Shown: positions 17,082 through 25,271 of the stretch, in pieces
Layout of the letters: every line of letters begins with the position of its first letter
Position numbering within the stretch: the stretch's first letter is position 1
DNA from: an uncultured Ruminococcus sp.
GTDB lineage: Bacteria; Bacillota; Clostridia; Oscillospirales; CAG-272
Direction of reading: 5' to 3'
Assembly (NCBI GenBank): GCA_902795355.1
Contig: CADBKZ010000007.1
Span: 1 to 64,000 of the forward strand
Length of the DNA stretch: 64,000 nt
Notes under the pieces: generated by a model
What the model saw: only the letters and a program-made list of their open reading frames with translations
Database searches by the model: none
Told to the model about the DNA's origin: nothing
Translations under genes and position numbers: made by a program

Positions 17082-17108
17082 TTTTCCCGTCGCCGGTCGT
17101 CGGGAAAA
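17082..17108 (+). promoter_or_regulatory. mRNA hairpin between peptide and GLUG gene
   Basis: TTTTCCCG and CGGGAAAA form an 8-bp stem with an 11-base loop in the 75-base gap. There is no T tract, so a terminator is unlikely; mRNA processing or stability is possible. Confidence 0.4.
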
Positions 17109-17141
17109 CCATATTCCCCAAAAAATCAGAAAGGAACCTTT

Positions 17142-19547
17142 ATGAAAAAAAGTATCTTTGCGGCGGTTCTTCTGGTCCTTTTGGTTGCGCTCGCGGCGAT
17201 CCCCGCGGCGGCCGAAGAGGAAACCACCGTAATCGGCGGCAAAACCTTCCGCCTGATTTCCACAGCGGAAGAGTTTGAAGCCATGAACGGCGGGAACAAC
17301 TATATACTCTCCGCCGACATCGACTTTTCCGGAAAAACCTATGCCAAATATGTCGTCCCCGCGCATTTCTACGGGATTCTTGACGGCAACGGCCATTCGC
17401 TCCTCGGCCTCTCCCTTTCGGCAACCGAAGCGGGCGCGGGAATCTTCAACACCGAATTTCAGACCGACGCCACCGGAACCGTTTTGCGGGCAGAGGATGA
17501 AAACGGCGTTATGCAGGACCTTGCCGCAAGCGGGTTTACCTACACCGTCCGCAACCTGACCGTCGGCTCCGCGGAAGCTCCCGCGCAGTTTGTTTCAACG
17601 GCCAACAACCTCGGCGTTTTCGCGGGGTATGCGGTGGACGAATCGATTTTTGAGTTTTCCAACGTCACCGTTTATGCAAACGTCTCGTCCGACGGTCAGC
17701 AGGTCGGCGGCTTTGTCGGCCGCATCATGCCGAACCGCCTGATCAACCGCTCCACGTTTACCAACTGCAAGGTTTACGGCTCCGTAACCGCGAAAAAAGC
17801 GAACGTCGGCAGCTATGTCGGGTATTCCGCAAACCCCATGTATTTCTCCAACTGCGCCAACTATGCCGCCGTTACGTCCGAAGGGTCCAACAACGTTGGC
17901 GGGTTCGTCGGCATCAACTACAACGCGAAATACACGGGCATTACCATGGAAAACTGCGTGAACGAGGGCAAGATCGTCGCGGTCAACTGCGTTGGCGGCT
18001 TTATCGGCAAGGGGCAGTACAGCCACACGCTGAACTCCTGCGTCAACAAAGGCGAAATTGCCGCAAAGGGCACGCATGTGGGCGGCTTTGTGGGGTACGA
18101 ACTGTGCAGCACCGCCTATCTCCACGAAATTACGCTGACCCTTGAACATTGCGAAAACGCCGGAACCGTCTCGTCCGAATCCAAAACCGCGAACGTCGGC
18201 GGCTTTGTGGGCGCGATCCTCGATAACCTGCTCGTTTCCGACTGCGTGAACAACGGAACCATTACAAACGGAAAATTCGTGGGCGGCATCGTCGGCCTGT
18301 TTGATCCGCAAGCCAAGGTCAAAAGCACGGACGAAACAACCGGCGAAACCGTTTACGATACCTTTACCGCAACCCTGACCGGCTGTGTGAACAACGGGGA
18401 AATCAAGCCCTTCACCACCGCGTCCGGCGCGTATGGCGGCATTCTGGGCGGCACCAGCTGGGGTACGGGTCGGTTCTTCACCGTGAACATCGACCGTTGC
18501 ACCAACAACGGAACCGTTGAGGACTTCTCGGGCGGGATCGCCTCGCGGCTCGGCGGCATTCTCGGCCGCTTTACAAGCGGCGCGGGGGTTCTGACCGTTA
18601 CCAACTGCGTCAACCGCGGCGCGCTGAAAGGCACAGCGGCCGACGACGTCAGCGGCATTCTCGGCTACACCAACTGCACGGTGAACGCCGCGACCGCGGA
18701 AGAGGTACCCGAGGAACAATCCGCAACCATCCGCCGCATGGAAAACTGCCTTAACCTCGGCGTTCTCACCCGCGGCGGCGAAACCGCGCCGACCTACGCA
18801 ATTGCAAAGAACTATGTGGATTCGGGAACACTCCTGAACTGCTTCTATCTGCAAGAAACCGCCGGAAAAGCCTATTTCGGGAACGGGAACGAAAACGACG
18901 ATCTGGCAACCGCCGCCGCTGTTACCGAGGAAGAACTTGCAAGCGGCGAAATCGCTTATCTGCTCGGCGCGGCGTTCGGCCAACAACTCGGGACCGACGC
19001 GATTCCCGCCGTTGGCGGCAACGCCGTTCTCAAAAACGGAAACGGCGCGCTCTACAACAGCATTCACACCCACGACTTCGGCGAAAATCCCTACACCTCG
19101 CTGAACGCGGGGTCGCACACCCGCGTTTGCAACATCTGCGGCGAGACCGTTTCCGAGGCGCATAAATTCGGCGAATACATCGATAACGGCGAGGGCAAGC
19201 ACTACCATGTCTGCGAGCTGTGCGGTTATCAATCCACCCCGCAGGCGCACACCTGCTCCGAACACACCGATAACGGCGACGGCACCCACACGGGCGTTTG
19301 CTCGGTTTGCGGCGCAACCGTTACCGAAGCGCACGACTACCGCAACGGCAAGTGCGCCGATTGCGGAGCGGCGCAACCCGCCGAAACGCTTGCCGGAACC
19401 GAAACGGCCGACGCCGCTTCCGAGGGCGAAAAGGCCGCCGGAAAGGGCTGCAAATCGTCAATGGCTCCGGTCGGCGCGGTCCTGTTTGCAACGGCTGCGG
19501 CGGTCTGCCTGCCGACGCGGAAGAAAAAACGGGGGAAAAGCCAATGA
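17142..19547 (+). CDS. large GLUG-repeat surface protein with Cys-pair repeats and C-terminal membrane anchor
   Basis: An 801-residue protein with a signal peptide (MKKSIFAAVLLVLL to AAAEE). About ten GLUG-like units (VGGFVG, VGSYVG, VGGFIG, VGGIVG, YGGILG, LGGILG, VSGILG) span residues of about 180-510. Residues of about 640-745 contain four short modules of the form HT..C..CG (CNICGE, CELCGY, CSVCGA, CADCGA), common in Clostridia surface proteins. The C-terminus is GKGCKSSMAPVG, a hydrophobic helix and RKKKRGK, a sorting-like tail without LPXTG. The stop overlaps the next start (ATGA), so translation is coupled to the MBL lipoprotein. Confidence 0.85.
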   Translation: MKKSIFAAVLLVLLVALAAIPAAAEEETTVIGGKTFRLISTAEEFEAMNGGNNYILSADIDFSGKTYAKYVVPAHFYGILDGNGHSLLGLSLSATEAGAGIFNTEFQTDATGTVLRAEDENGVMQDLAASGFTYTVRNLTVGSAEAPAQFVSTANNLGVFAGYAVDESIFEFSNVTVYANVSSDGQQVGGFVGRIMPNRLINRSTFTNCKVYGSVTAKKANVGSYVGYSANPMYFSNCANYAAVTSEGSNNVGGFVGINYNAKYTGITMENCVNEGKIVAVNCVGGFIGKGQYSHTLNSCVNKGEIAAKGTHVGGFVGYELCSTAYLHEITLTLEHCENAGTVSSESKTANVGGFVGAILDNLLVSDCVNNGTITNGKFVGGIVGLFDPQAKVKSTDETTGETVYDTFTATLTGCVNNGEIKPFTTASGAYGGILGGTSWGTGRFFTVNIDRCTNNGTVEDFSGGIASRLGGILGRFTSGAGVLTVTNCVNRGALKGTAADDVSGILGYTNCTVNAATAEEVPEEQSATIRRMENCLNLGVLTRGGETAPTYAIAKNYVDSGTLLNCFYLQETAGKAYFGNGNENDDLATAAAVTEEELASGEIAYLLGAAFGQQLGTDAIPAVGGNAVLKNGNGALYNSIHTHDFGENPYTSLNAGSHTRVCNICGETVSEAHKFGEYIDNGEGKHYHVCELCGYQSTPQAHTCSEHTDNGDGTHTGVCSVCGATVTEAHDYRNGKCADCGAAQPAETLAGTETADAASEGEKAAGKGCKSSMAPVGAVLFATAAAVCLPTRKKKRGKSQ

Positions 19548-21316
19548 AATTCCCGCGCATTCCCGCTCTTCTGCTGACCCTTTGCCTGTTGCTCCTGCCG
19601 CTCGTTTCCTGCATGGATCCCGCGCCCGCAACCGAGAACACATCCGAACAGACTTCGGGGGAAGAGGTTACAACGGGCGTTGCGGAAGAAGCCGTTTCCG
19701 AGTATGTGATCGTCCGGCACCACACGGTTTCCACCGAGCTTCGCGCCTTGGCAACTTCCCTGCGCAATCTGCTGAAAAACGCAACCGCCGCAACCGTTAC
19801 CCTGACCACCGACGATGCGGCCTATGCGCCCGCCGAAAAGAAGGTTTACATTCTGCTCGGCAACACGGACTATGATCTTTCCGTAAAGGCGGTTGCCGCA
19901 AACGAAAGCGGAAAGATTACCTACCGCGCCGAGAACAACGCGGTGGCAATTTACGCCGCGAACGACGCCCTGATCACCATCGGGCTTGAAAAGTTCCTTT
20001 CGGATTGCCTTGTTGGCGGCGTGCTGCTCCCCGCGAGCGCCTATGCCGAGCGTCAGGTTGCGGCCGCGGATTGCCTGCGCGAAGGGTGGGGCTTCTCCTT
20101 CCCCGCCTACAACAGCGGAACGCTCGACCCCGCCGTTTATTCCGCGGGCTACGCGCTCTCGCAAAACACCGATCAATCCCAAATGATGGTAGTAAACGAC
20201 ACCACGGCCGAGGAGTTCCGCAATTACGTTTCCCGCCTTGCCGACTTTGGCTACAAGGCCGAGTTTGAAAACGAAATCGACGGCAACCTGTTCGCTTCCT
20301 GCCGCAGTCCGCTCGGAACCAACGTTTACGCCTATTATATCCGCGACATTCATAAGGCGCGCGTGATCCACGATGTTTCCAGCCCCTCGCTTGCCGAGTT
20401 CTGCTATTCCGTCGCCCCCTCGGAAAACACAACGTTCTACATGTACAAAATGGCGGAAGGAAGCGGTTCGGAAGATACGTTCCTCGTCCATGTGGCCGAC
20501 AACAGCTGGATCGTGTTTGACGGCGGCGTAACGCAATACGGCGAAACCGACCCCGACGGCCTCTTTACCGACGGTCTGTATGAATTTATGCGCAGCCGCT
20601 CGAACCTTGCCGAGGGCGAAAAGCTGACCATTTCCTGCTGGTTCAATTCGCACCCGCACCGCGACCATTTCCTTGCCATGACCTCGCTCGTTACCAAGTA
20701 CCATGCGCAGATCGACCTGCAGCGCGTGCTTGCGAACGCGCCGGACACCGCTGTGGTCGCCAACTCCAACTACCCGCAGTACCGCGATTGCGTTTCGGCC
20801 ATTGAGCGTTATTACCCGAAAATTCTTTGGCTCAAAGCGCACACCGGCATGAAAATTCAGATCGCCGACGTTTCCTTTGAAGTCCTTTCCTCGCAAGAGG
20901 ATATGATTGAAAATTGGTCCGCCGCGGTCAAGTCGCTTCCCGCAAAGGTTTACGACATCAACAACTCCTCGCTGATCTGCAAGGTGGACGTTGCGGGCTT
21001 GACCGTTCTGGAACTCGGCGACGCGTTCCGCTGCAACTACCTGCTCGAAACGCATTATCAGCCCGCCACCGTCGCCTGCGACATTCTGAAAGTGGCGCAC
21101 CACTATTACAACCCCGACAGCGACGACTACTACCAATCCCTTTACGCCACGGGCAAGATCCAATATGCGCTGGTCAACTCGCTCGCCAACGGCAAATCCA
21201 GCACGCTGGCAACGCAACTCGGCAACCGCTTCATCAACGCCGACGCCGCGCATGTTTACGGATTCCGTAAGCTCGCAAACGGCGGAATCGCTCTGGAAGT
21301 GATCGCGGCGGATTAA
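19544..21316 (+). CDS. metallo-beta-lactamase-fold lipoprotein
   Basis: A 590-residue lipoprotein with signal peptide and lipobox LVSC (Cys23), then a Ser/Thr/Glu-rich linker. Residues of about 50-170 form a domain (YVIVRHHTVS ... VYILLGNTDYD ... ITYRAENNAVAIYA) that is also found twice in the lipoprotein at 1231. The C-terminal MBL domain has WIVFDGG, NSHPHRDH, VLELGD and DILKVAHHYYNPD, close to the protein at 15507. Metal-dependent hydrolysis at the outer face of the membrane is likely; the substrate is unknown. The ATG at 19544 overlaps the previous stop. Confidence 0.85.
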   Translation: MKFPRIPALLLTLCLLLLPLVSCMDPAPATENTSEQTSGEEVTTGVAEEAVSEYVIVRHHTVSTELRALATSLRNLLKNATAATVTLTTDDAAYAPAEKKVYILLGNTDYDLSVKAVAANESGKITYRAENNAVAIYAANDALITIGLEKFLSDCLVGGVLLPASAYAERQVAAADCLREGWGFSFPAYNSGTLDPAVYSAGYALSQNTDQSQMMVVNDTTAEEFRNYVSRLADFGYKAEFENEIDGNLFASCRSPLGTNVYAYYIRDIHKARVIHDVSSPSLAEFCYSVAPSENTTFYMYKMAEGSGSEDTFLVHVADNSWIVFDGGVTQYGETDPDGLFTDGLYEFMRSRSNLAEGEKLTISCWFNSHPHRDHFLAMTSLVTKYHAQIDLQRVLANAPDTAVVANSNYPQYRDCVSAIERYYPKILWLKAHTGMKIQIADVSFEVLSSQEDMIENWSAAVKSLPAKVYDINNSSLICKVDVAGLTVLELGDAFRCNYLLETHYQPATVACDILKVAHHYYNPDSDDYYQSLYATGKIQYALVNSLANGKSSTLATQLGNRFINADAAHVYGFRKLANGGIALEVIAAD

Positions 21317-21340
21317 AAAAGAAAGGAACCGCTTCCGTTT

Positions 21341-22837
21341 ATGAAACATTTTCTGATTTGTCTTTTGGCAATCATCCTTGTCGCAATCCCGCTGGCGTCC
21401 TGCACTCCAAAAAGCGGACAGCCCGCGGCAACCGCCGAGGGGAGCGGAACGTCGTCCGCCTCGGAAACCGGCGAAAAGCCGTACCTCGACGGCGTAAAAT
21501 TCGATTACCCCACCATTACCATTCATGTTCGCGGCGATGAAAGCGCGGTGGACGAAATCGGTCTGGAAGACTACGGCGACGTGCTTTCCACCGCGCTCTA
21601 TGCCCGCACCATGGCAACCATGGATCGCTTGGATGTGGAAATCGCGATCTCCCGCCAGAATCCCTACGGCACCTACAACGCAACCATCAACAGCCTGCGC
21701 AACTCCATTCTCTCCGCCTACGGAGACTACGATCTTGTTGCGGGTTGGTCGCCCAGAATCGTGCCGCTGATTGCGGAAAACCTGTTCTACGACCTGAACG
21801 GCCTGCCCTACTACAACGGGAACGACGCTTGGTGGAGCCGCTCCGTTACCGACGCGCTGACCGTTGGCGGCCACACCTACCTCAACACCGGCGACATTGC
21901 CGCAACCTACATGGACAGCTGCTACGCCGTTGTGGTCAACCAAAAAGTAAGCTCGGATAACCAATACGCCTACGACAGCTTTTACGACATTGTGGATTCG
22001 GGCGATTGGACGCTGGACTACTTCTACCAAATCGTAAAGGACACCTACGCGGACAACGGCAACGGCATTCGCGACGAGGACGACACCTACGGGCTTGTGA
22101 TGAGTTACGACGCGGGCGACTGCTTCTGGACTTCCTCGGGCATCTCGATTGTGGAAAACAACGGCGTGGATTACCCCACCATGAGCTACAACACCGACTA
22201 CATCCAGCGCGTGGTGGACGGCGTTTACAACCTGATGTACGACAACATCGGAGCCGAAGTGATCCCCGAAAAGGGCAACGCGGCAATTTCCAACTCCATT
22301 GCGCAGTTTACGAACGACCGCTCCATGTTCATCATTCTCACGCTCGGCAGACTTGCAACGCTTTCCGCAGATATGAGCACCACCTACGGCGTTCTGCCCG
22401 TTCCGAAGTTTGACGCGGCGCAGGAACACTACTACACCAACGTTCAGCAATCCATGTCGCTCTGGGGCGTTCCCGTGGACGTTAAGAACAAGGAAGCCTC
22501 GGTTGCCGTTCTCACCTCGCTCGGGTACGACAGCAACCGCTTGGTGATCGAACCGCATTATGAAAGACTCCTGAAAGTCCGCTACGTCAAGGACTCCACC
22601 TCGGGCTACATGATCGACCTGATCTACAACGGCATCTGGATGAACTTTGACACGCTTTACAACGAAACGCTCGGAACGTCGGTAACGGCCTCGGCGCGCG
22701 TTACCATGCCCGCCTACGTTTTCCGGACGATGTCCAAAGGCGAGAAAACCAACATTACCCGCTGGTGGGCGGAAAACCAAACGGGATTGAACGACCGCCT
22801 GACCGCTCTGCTCAACAACTTCTTCGGGGTCGAATAA
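21341..22837 (+). CDS. extracellular solute-binding lipoprotein (ABC sugar-type), orphan
   Basis: A 498-residue lipoprotein with lipobox LASC (Cys21). The body resembles family-1 carbohydrate-binding proteins: DLVAGWSPRIVPLIAENLFYDLNGLPYY, WWSRSVTDALTVGGHTYLNTGDI, YGVLPVPKFD and a C-terminal WWAENQTGLNDRL. No permease or ATPase gene lies nearby, so it either works with distant transporter parts or is a binding protein for the surface system. It is last in the operon and is followed by a terminator. The sequence has an unusually high Tyr/Trp/Asp content, as in glycan-binding proteins. Confidence 0.82.
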   Translation: MKHFLICLLAIILVAIPLASCTPKSGQPAATAEGSGTSSASETGEKPYLDGVKFDYPTITIHVRGDESAVDEIGLEDYGDVLSTALYARTMATMDRLDVEIAISRQNPYGTYNATINSLRNSILSAYGDYDLVAGWSPRIVPLIAENLFYDLNGLPYYNGNDAWWSRSVTDALTVGGHTYLNTGDIAATYMDSCYAVVVNQKVSSDNQYAYDSFYDIVDSGDWTLDYFYQIVKDTYADNGNGIRDEDDTYGLVMSYDAGDCFWTSSGISIVENNGVDYPTMSYNTDYIQRVVDGVYNLMYDNIGAEVIPEKGNAAISNSIAQFTNDRSMFIILTLGRLATLSADMSTTYGVLPVPKFDAAQEHYYTNVQQSMSLWGVPVDVKNKEASVAVLTSLGYDSNRLVIEPHYERLLKVRYVKDSTSGYMIDLIYNGIWMNFDTLYNETLGTSVTASARVTMPAYVFRTMSKGEKTNITRWWAENQTGLNDRLTALLNNFFGVE

Positions 22838-22843
22838 CCCAAC

Positions 22844-22882
22844 AAAAACCGCGGGAGAGGCGAACCTCTCCCGCGGTTTTTT
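22844..22882. terminator. bidirectional terminator
   Basis: A perfect 17-bp stem (AAAAACCGCGGGAGAGG and its complement) with a CGAA tetraloop, between the solute-binding gene and the convergent GH16-like gene. Confidence 0.92.
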
Positions 22883-22890
22883 CCCGCGGA

Positions 22891-23802
22891 TCACGGAATT
22901 TCATCGAACACGCGCACATAGTCCGCCTCGAAGCAATCGGGCAGCTCCGCGCGGAACAGCTCGGGAACGGGGCTTCCGCCGCAGCAGCCAACGGCGTCGC
23001 CCGCTTCCCCGCGCTCGCTGAACACGCGGTGATAGCCATGGCATTCGGTGGAGACCAACAGGAACTGCTCCACCTGCGATACAGGGCATTCGGGCGCCAT
23101 CTGCGCGCCCACCCGTTTTCCGTCCGCGTAGAACACGTACCCGTCGGGCGACCAATCCACCCCGTAACGGTGCCAGCCGTCCGCGCTTTCCTCAAACGGG
23201 TACTCGAAATGGCCGAACCATTTCCCTTCCGCGCCGTAGCCGCCCCAACCGTTGCCGCAAATCAGGGTCCCGTATTTGTGTTGGCGGTAATTCTCCATAA
23301 TGTCGCATTCCACGCCGCAAACCGACGGATCGGGATGGGAGCCGATTCCCGGAGCCTGCAGCCAGAACGCGGCATGCCAGCCGTCGTTCTTCGGCAGCCG
23401 ACAGCGGATCTCGTAGTACCCGTAGCGGTGCAGGAACTTGGAGGGGTCCTTCTTTCCGAACGGCCAGAATTTTTTGGACGTTTCGTCGCGCGGGTTGTCA
23501 AAAGTCAGCCCGCCCGTTTGCAAATGCGCGGAGCAAAAATCGTCCCCGTGCCGAACCAAATGAATTTTCAAATGGCTGTTCCCGTCCAATTCCACGCCTT
23601 CCGTGGTGAACGCCGGAGAGCGGTACCCCCAAAAGTTGAGCCGGAAGTTCCATTTGCTCCCGTCAAGGCGGTCTCCGTCAAATTCGTCGTTCCAAATCAT
23701 CTTCCATCGCTTCCCGTCCGGCAGGTAACTCGGGGCGTGCCCCGGAACGGCAAAGGTCTCCCGCATGCCGCATTCTTCGGGCGTTACTTGGGTAAAAGGC
23801 AT
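22891..23802 (-). CDS. glycoside hydrolase family 16-like protein
   Basis: A 303-residue protein with the GH16 opening WKMIWNDEFDGDRLDGSKW, the YGYYEIRCRLP segment and the catalytic E-x-D-x-x-E box ECDIME (E165, D167, E170), then WHRYGVDWSPDGYVFYADGKRV. GH16 enzymes cut beta-1,3/1,4-glucans, galactans or related polysaccharides. No signal peptide is present, which is unusual for this family. The ATG at 23802 follows GAGGAG and is chosen because the region upstream is promoter. It is divergent from an AraC gene, its likely regulator. Confidence 0.85.
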   Translation of the reverse strand: MPFTQVTPEECGMRETFAVPGHAPSYLPDGKRWKMIWNDEFDGDRLDGSKWNFRLNFWGYRSPAFTTEGVELDGNSHLKIHLVRHGDDFCSAHLQTGGLTFDNPRDETSKKFWPFGKKDPSKFLHRYGYYEIRCRLPKNDGWHAAFWLQAPGIGSHPDPSVCGVECDIMENYRQHKYGTLICGNGWGGYGAEGKWFGHFEYPFEESADGWHRYGVDWSPDGYVFYADGKRVGAQMAPECPVSQVEQFLLVSTECHGYHRVFSERGEAGDAVGCCGGSPVPELFRAELPDCFEADYVRVFDEIP

Positions 23803-23847
23803 TTTTTCGTTCTCCTCTTGCATCCGCATGGATTTTATGGTAAAATA

Positions 23848-23876
23848 ATTATACCGCAAAACCGCCGCCGAAACAA
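23848..23876 (-). promoter_or_regulatory. promoter of the GH16-like gene
   Basis: On the minus strand TTGTTT, 17 bases, TATAAT (23853-23848). The weak -35 is consistent with activation by the divergent AraC regulator. Confidence 0.55.
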
Positions 23877-23932
23877 CCCCGTTTTCCATGATTTTGGAAC
23901 CAAAAACGGCGGTTTTTCAGAAAGGACGCCGC

Positions 23933-24745
23933 ATGAAGCTACCCGATTTCACCATCCTGCGCTTCGGCGTTTGGTCAAACGCAAGCCAACGGCGCAGCAC
24001 GCCGCCCCGTTTTCTCCTGACCTACGAATTGGAATTTCAGCACACCGCGTGCGGAACCACGAACATCAACGGCGTTCCGGTTCCGATCCGCGCGGGGAGC
24101 ATCCTGTTCGGCCGGCCGGGGGACGTCCGCCGCACGGATTTTACCCATCCCGAAAACGTAAACACCGATTTTATCTATTTCTCGGTGGAGCGCGAGGAGC
24201 CGTCGATGCTCCGCGGCGTGATGGACCGCATTCCCGCCTGCACCGAAGCGGACGACGCCCTCTCCGCGCGCTGGGAAGCCCTGATGCGGGATCTGCGCGA
24301 GGGGGACGACGCCATTGCCGAACTGCGATCGACCTGCGAGCTGGCGGCGTTTCTGACGCGGCTTTCCCGCAAGGAGCCGGCGGCGTTGCCGCCCGCCTTT
24401 CCTTCGCTGCGGCAGCAAGCGGTTTCCGCGGCGATCGGATATATGGAAACGCACCTTTCCGAGCACCCGTCGGTGGGCGAAACCGCCGCGCATGTCGGTT
24501 ACAGCGAATCGCATTTCAGCCACATGTTCAAATCCTGTACAGGATACACGCCCCACGCGTATTTGCGCCTTTTGAAAATGTCGCGCGCCAAATATCTGCT
24601 CCTCAACACCGCAAACGGGCTGGACCGGATCGCGGCTTCGCTTTCGTATGCGAAAACGAGCGATTTCTGCCGCGATTTCAAGCGGTTCTGCGGCATGACC
24701 CCGCGGCAATTCCGAAAAACGCGCAACGGCGGCTATAACAGCTGA
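23933..24745 (+). CDS. AraC-family transcriptional regulator
   Basis: A 270-residue regulator with an AraC ligand domain (INGVPVPIRAGSILFGRPGDVR) and a C-terminal HTH pair (GYSESHFSHMFKSCTGYTPHAYLRLLK, then YAKTSDFCRDFKRFCGMTPRQFRK). The ATG at 23933 follows AAAGGA. It is divergent from the GH16-like gene and probably controls it. Confidence 0.87.
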   Translation: MKLPDFTILRFGVWSNASQRRSTPPRFLLTYELEFQHTACGTTNINGVPVPIRAGSILFGRPGDVRRTDFTHPENVNTDFIYFSVEREEPSMLRGVMDRIPACTEADDALSARWEALMRDLREGDDAIAELRSTCELAAFLTRLSRKEPAALPPAFPSLRQQAVSAAIGYMETHLSEHPSVGETAAHVGYSESHFSHMFKSCTGYTPHAYLRLLKMSRAKYLLLNTANGLDRIAASLSYAKTSDFCRDFKRFCGMTPRQFRKTRNGGYNS

Positions 24746-24789
24746 AACAGGGCGCGCGATGATAAACCATCATCGCGCGCCCTGTTTTT
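24745..24789. terminator. bidirectional terminator
   Basis: ACAGGGCGCGCGATGAT pairs with its complement over a 5-base loop and has flanking A and T runs; it lies between the convergent AraC and ACT-domain genes. Confidence 0.92.
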
Positions 24790-24804
24790 GCCCGAATGCG
24801 GCGT

Positions 24805-25236
24805 TTACAACGCCCGAATGTCGTCCTCGCCGACCATGGCAAAACCCGCCTTGGTCAGCACGTCGGCGGCCGCGCCGTTATCTTCCACGCGCAGGACCAC
24901 ATAGGCGTTTTGCGCAACCCTCGTCAGAAACGCGTAAAGGTACTCCACATTGATCCCCGCGCGATCCAACGCCGCAAGCGCGGAAGAGAGTTCGCCCGTC
25001 CGGTCCGAGAGCTTTACGCCGATAACATCCGTGGTTTGCACCAACACGCAGTTTTCGCGCAGCACATGGAGCGCCTTTTGCGTATCGCTGACAATCAGCC
25101 GCAAAATTCCGAAATCCTTGGTGTCGGCAATGGAAAGCGCCCGCATGTCGATCCCGTTTTTCGCCAACAGGTCGGTAATTTCCGCGAGGCAGCCGCGGCG
25201 GTTTTCCACAAATACCGTTAATTGTTTGATCGCCAT
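24805..25236 (-). CDS. two-ACT-domain protein
   Basis: A 143-residue protein made of two ACT domains: the first (QLTVFVENRRGCLAEITDLLAKNGIDMRAL) and the second (VIGVKLSDRTGELSSALAALDRAGINVEYLYAF). ACT domains bind amino acids. It is the last gene of the iorAB/ligase operon, so it probably senses an aromatic amino acid or regulates one of the enzymes. The ATG at 25236 follows AAGGAG. No catalytic domain is attached. Confidence 0.88.
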   Translation of the reverse strand: MAIKQLTVFVENRRGCLAEITDLLAKNGIDMRALSIADTKDFGILRLIVSDTQKALHVLRENCVLVQTTDVIGVKLSDRTGELSSALAALDRAGINVEYLYAFLTRVAQNAYVVLRVEDNGAAADVLTKAGFAMVGEDDIRAL

Positions 25237-25271
25237 AACCTGATTCTCCTTTTCTTTTTTGATCGGTCGGT

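Noticed and set aside
15507-21316. The MBL proteins considered as ComEC competence proteins
   Set aside because: Only the soluble MBL motif pattern is shared; the membrane channel part of ComEC is absent.
19337-22894. A 1185-codon open frame on the minus strand
   Set aside because: It lies antisense to the GLUG, MBL and solute-binding genes, which have signal peptides, motifs and ribosome sites; its Val/Gly/Arg/Asn-rich sequence is that of a complement frame.
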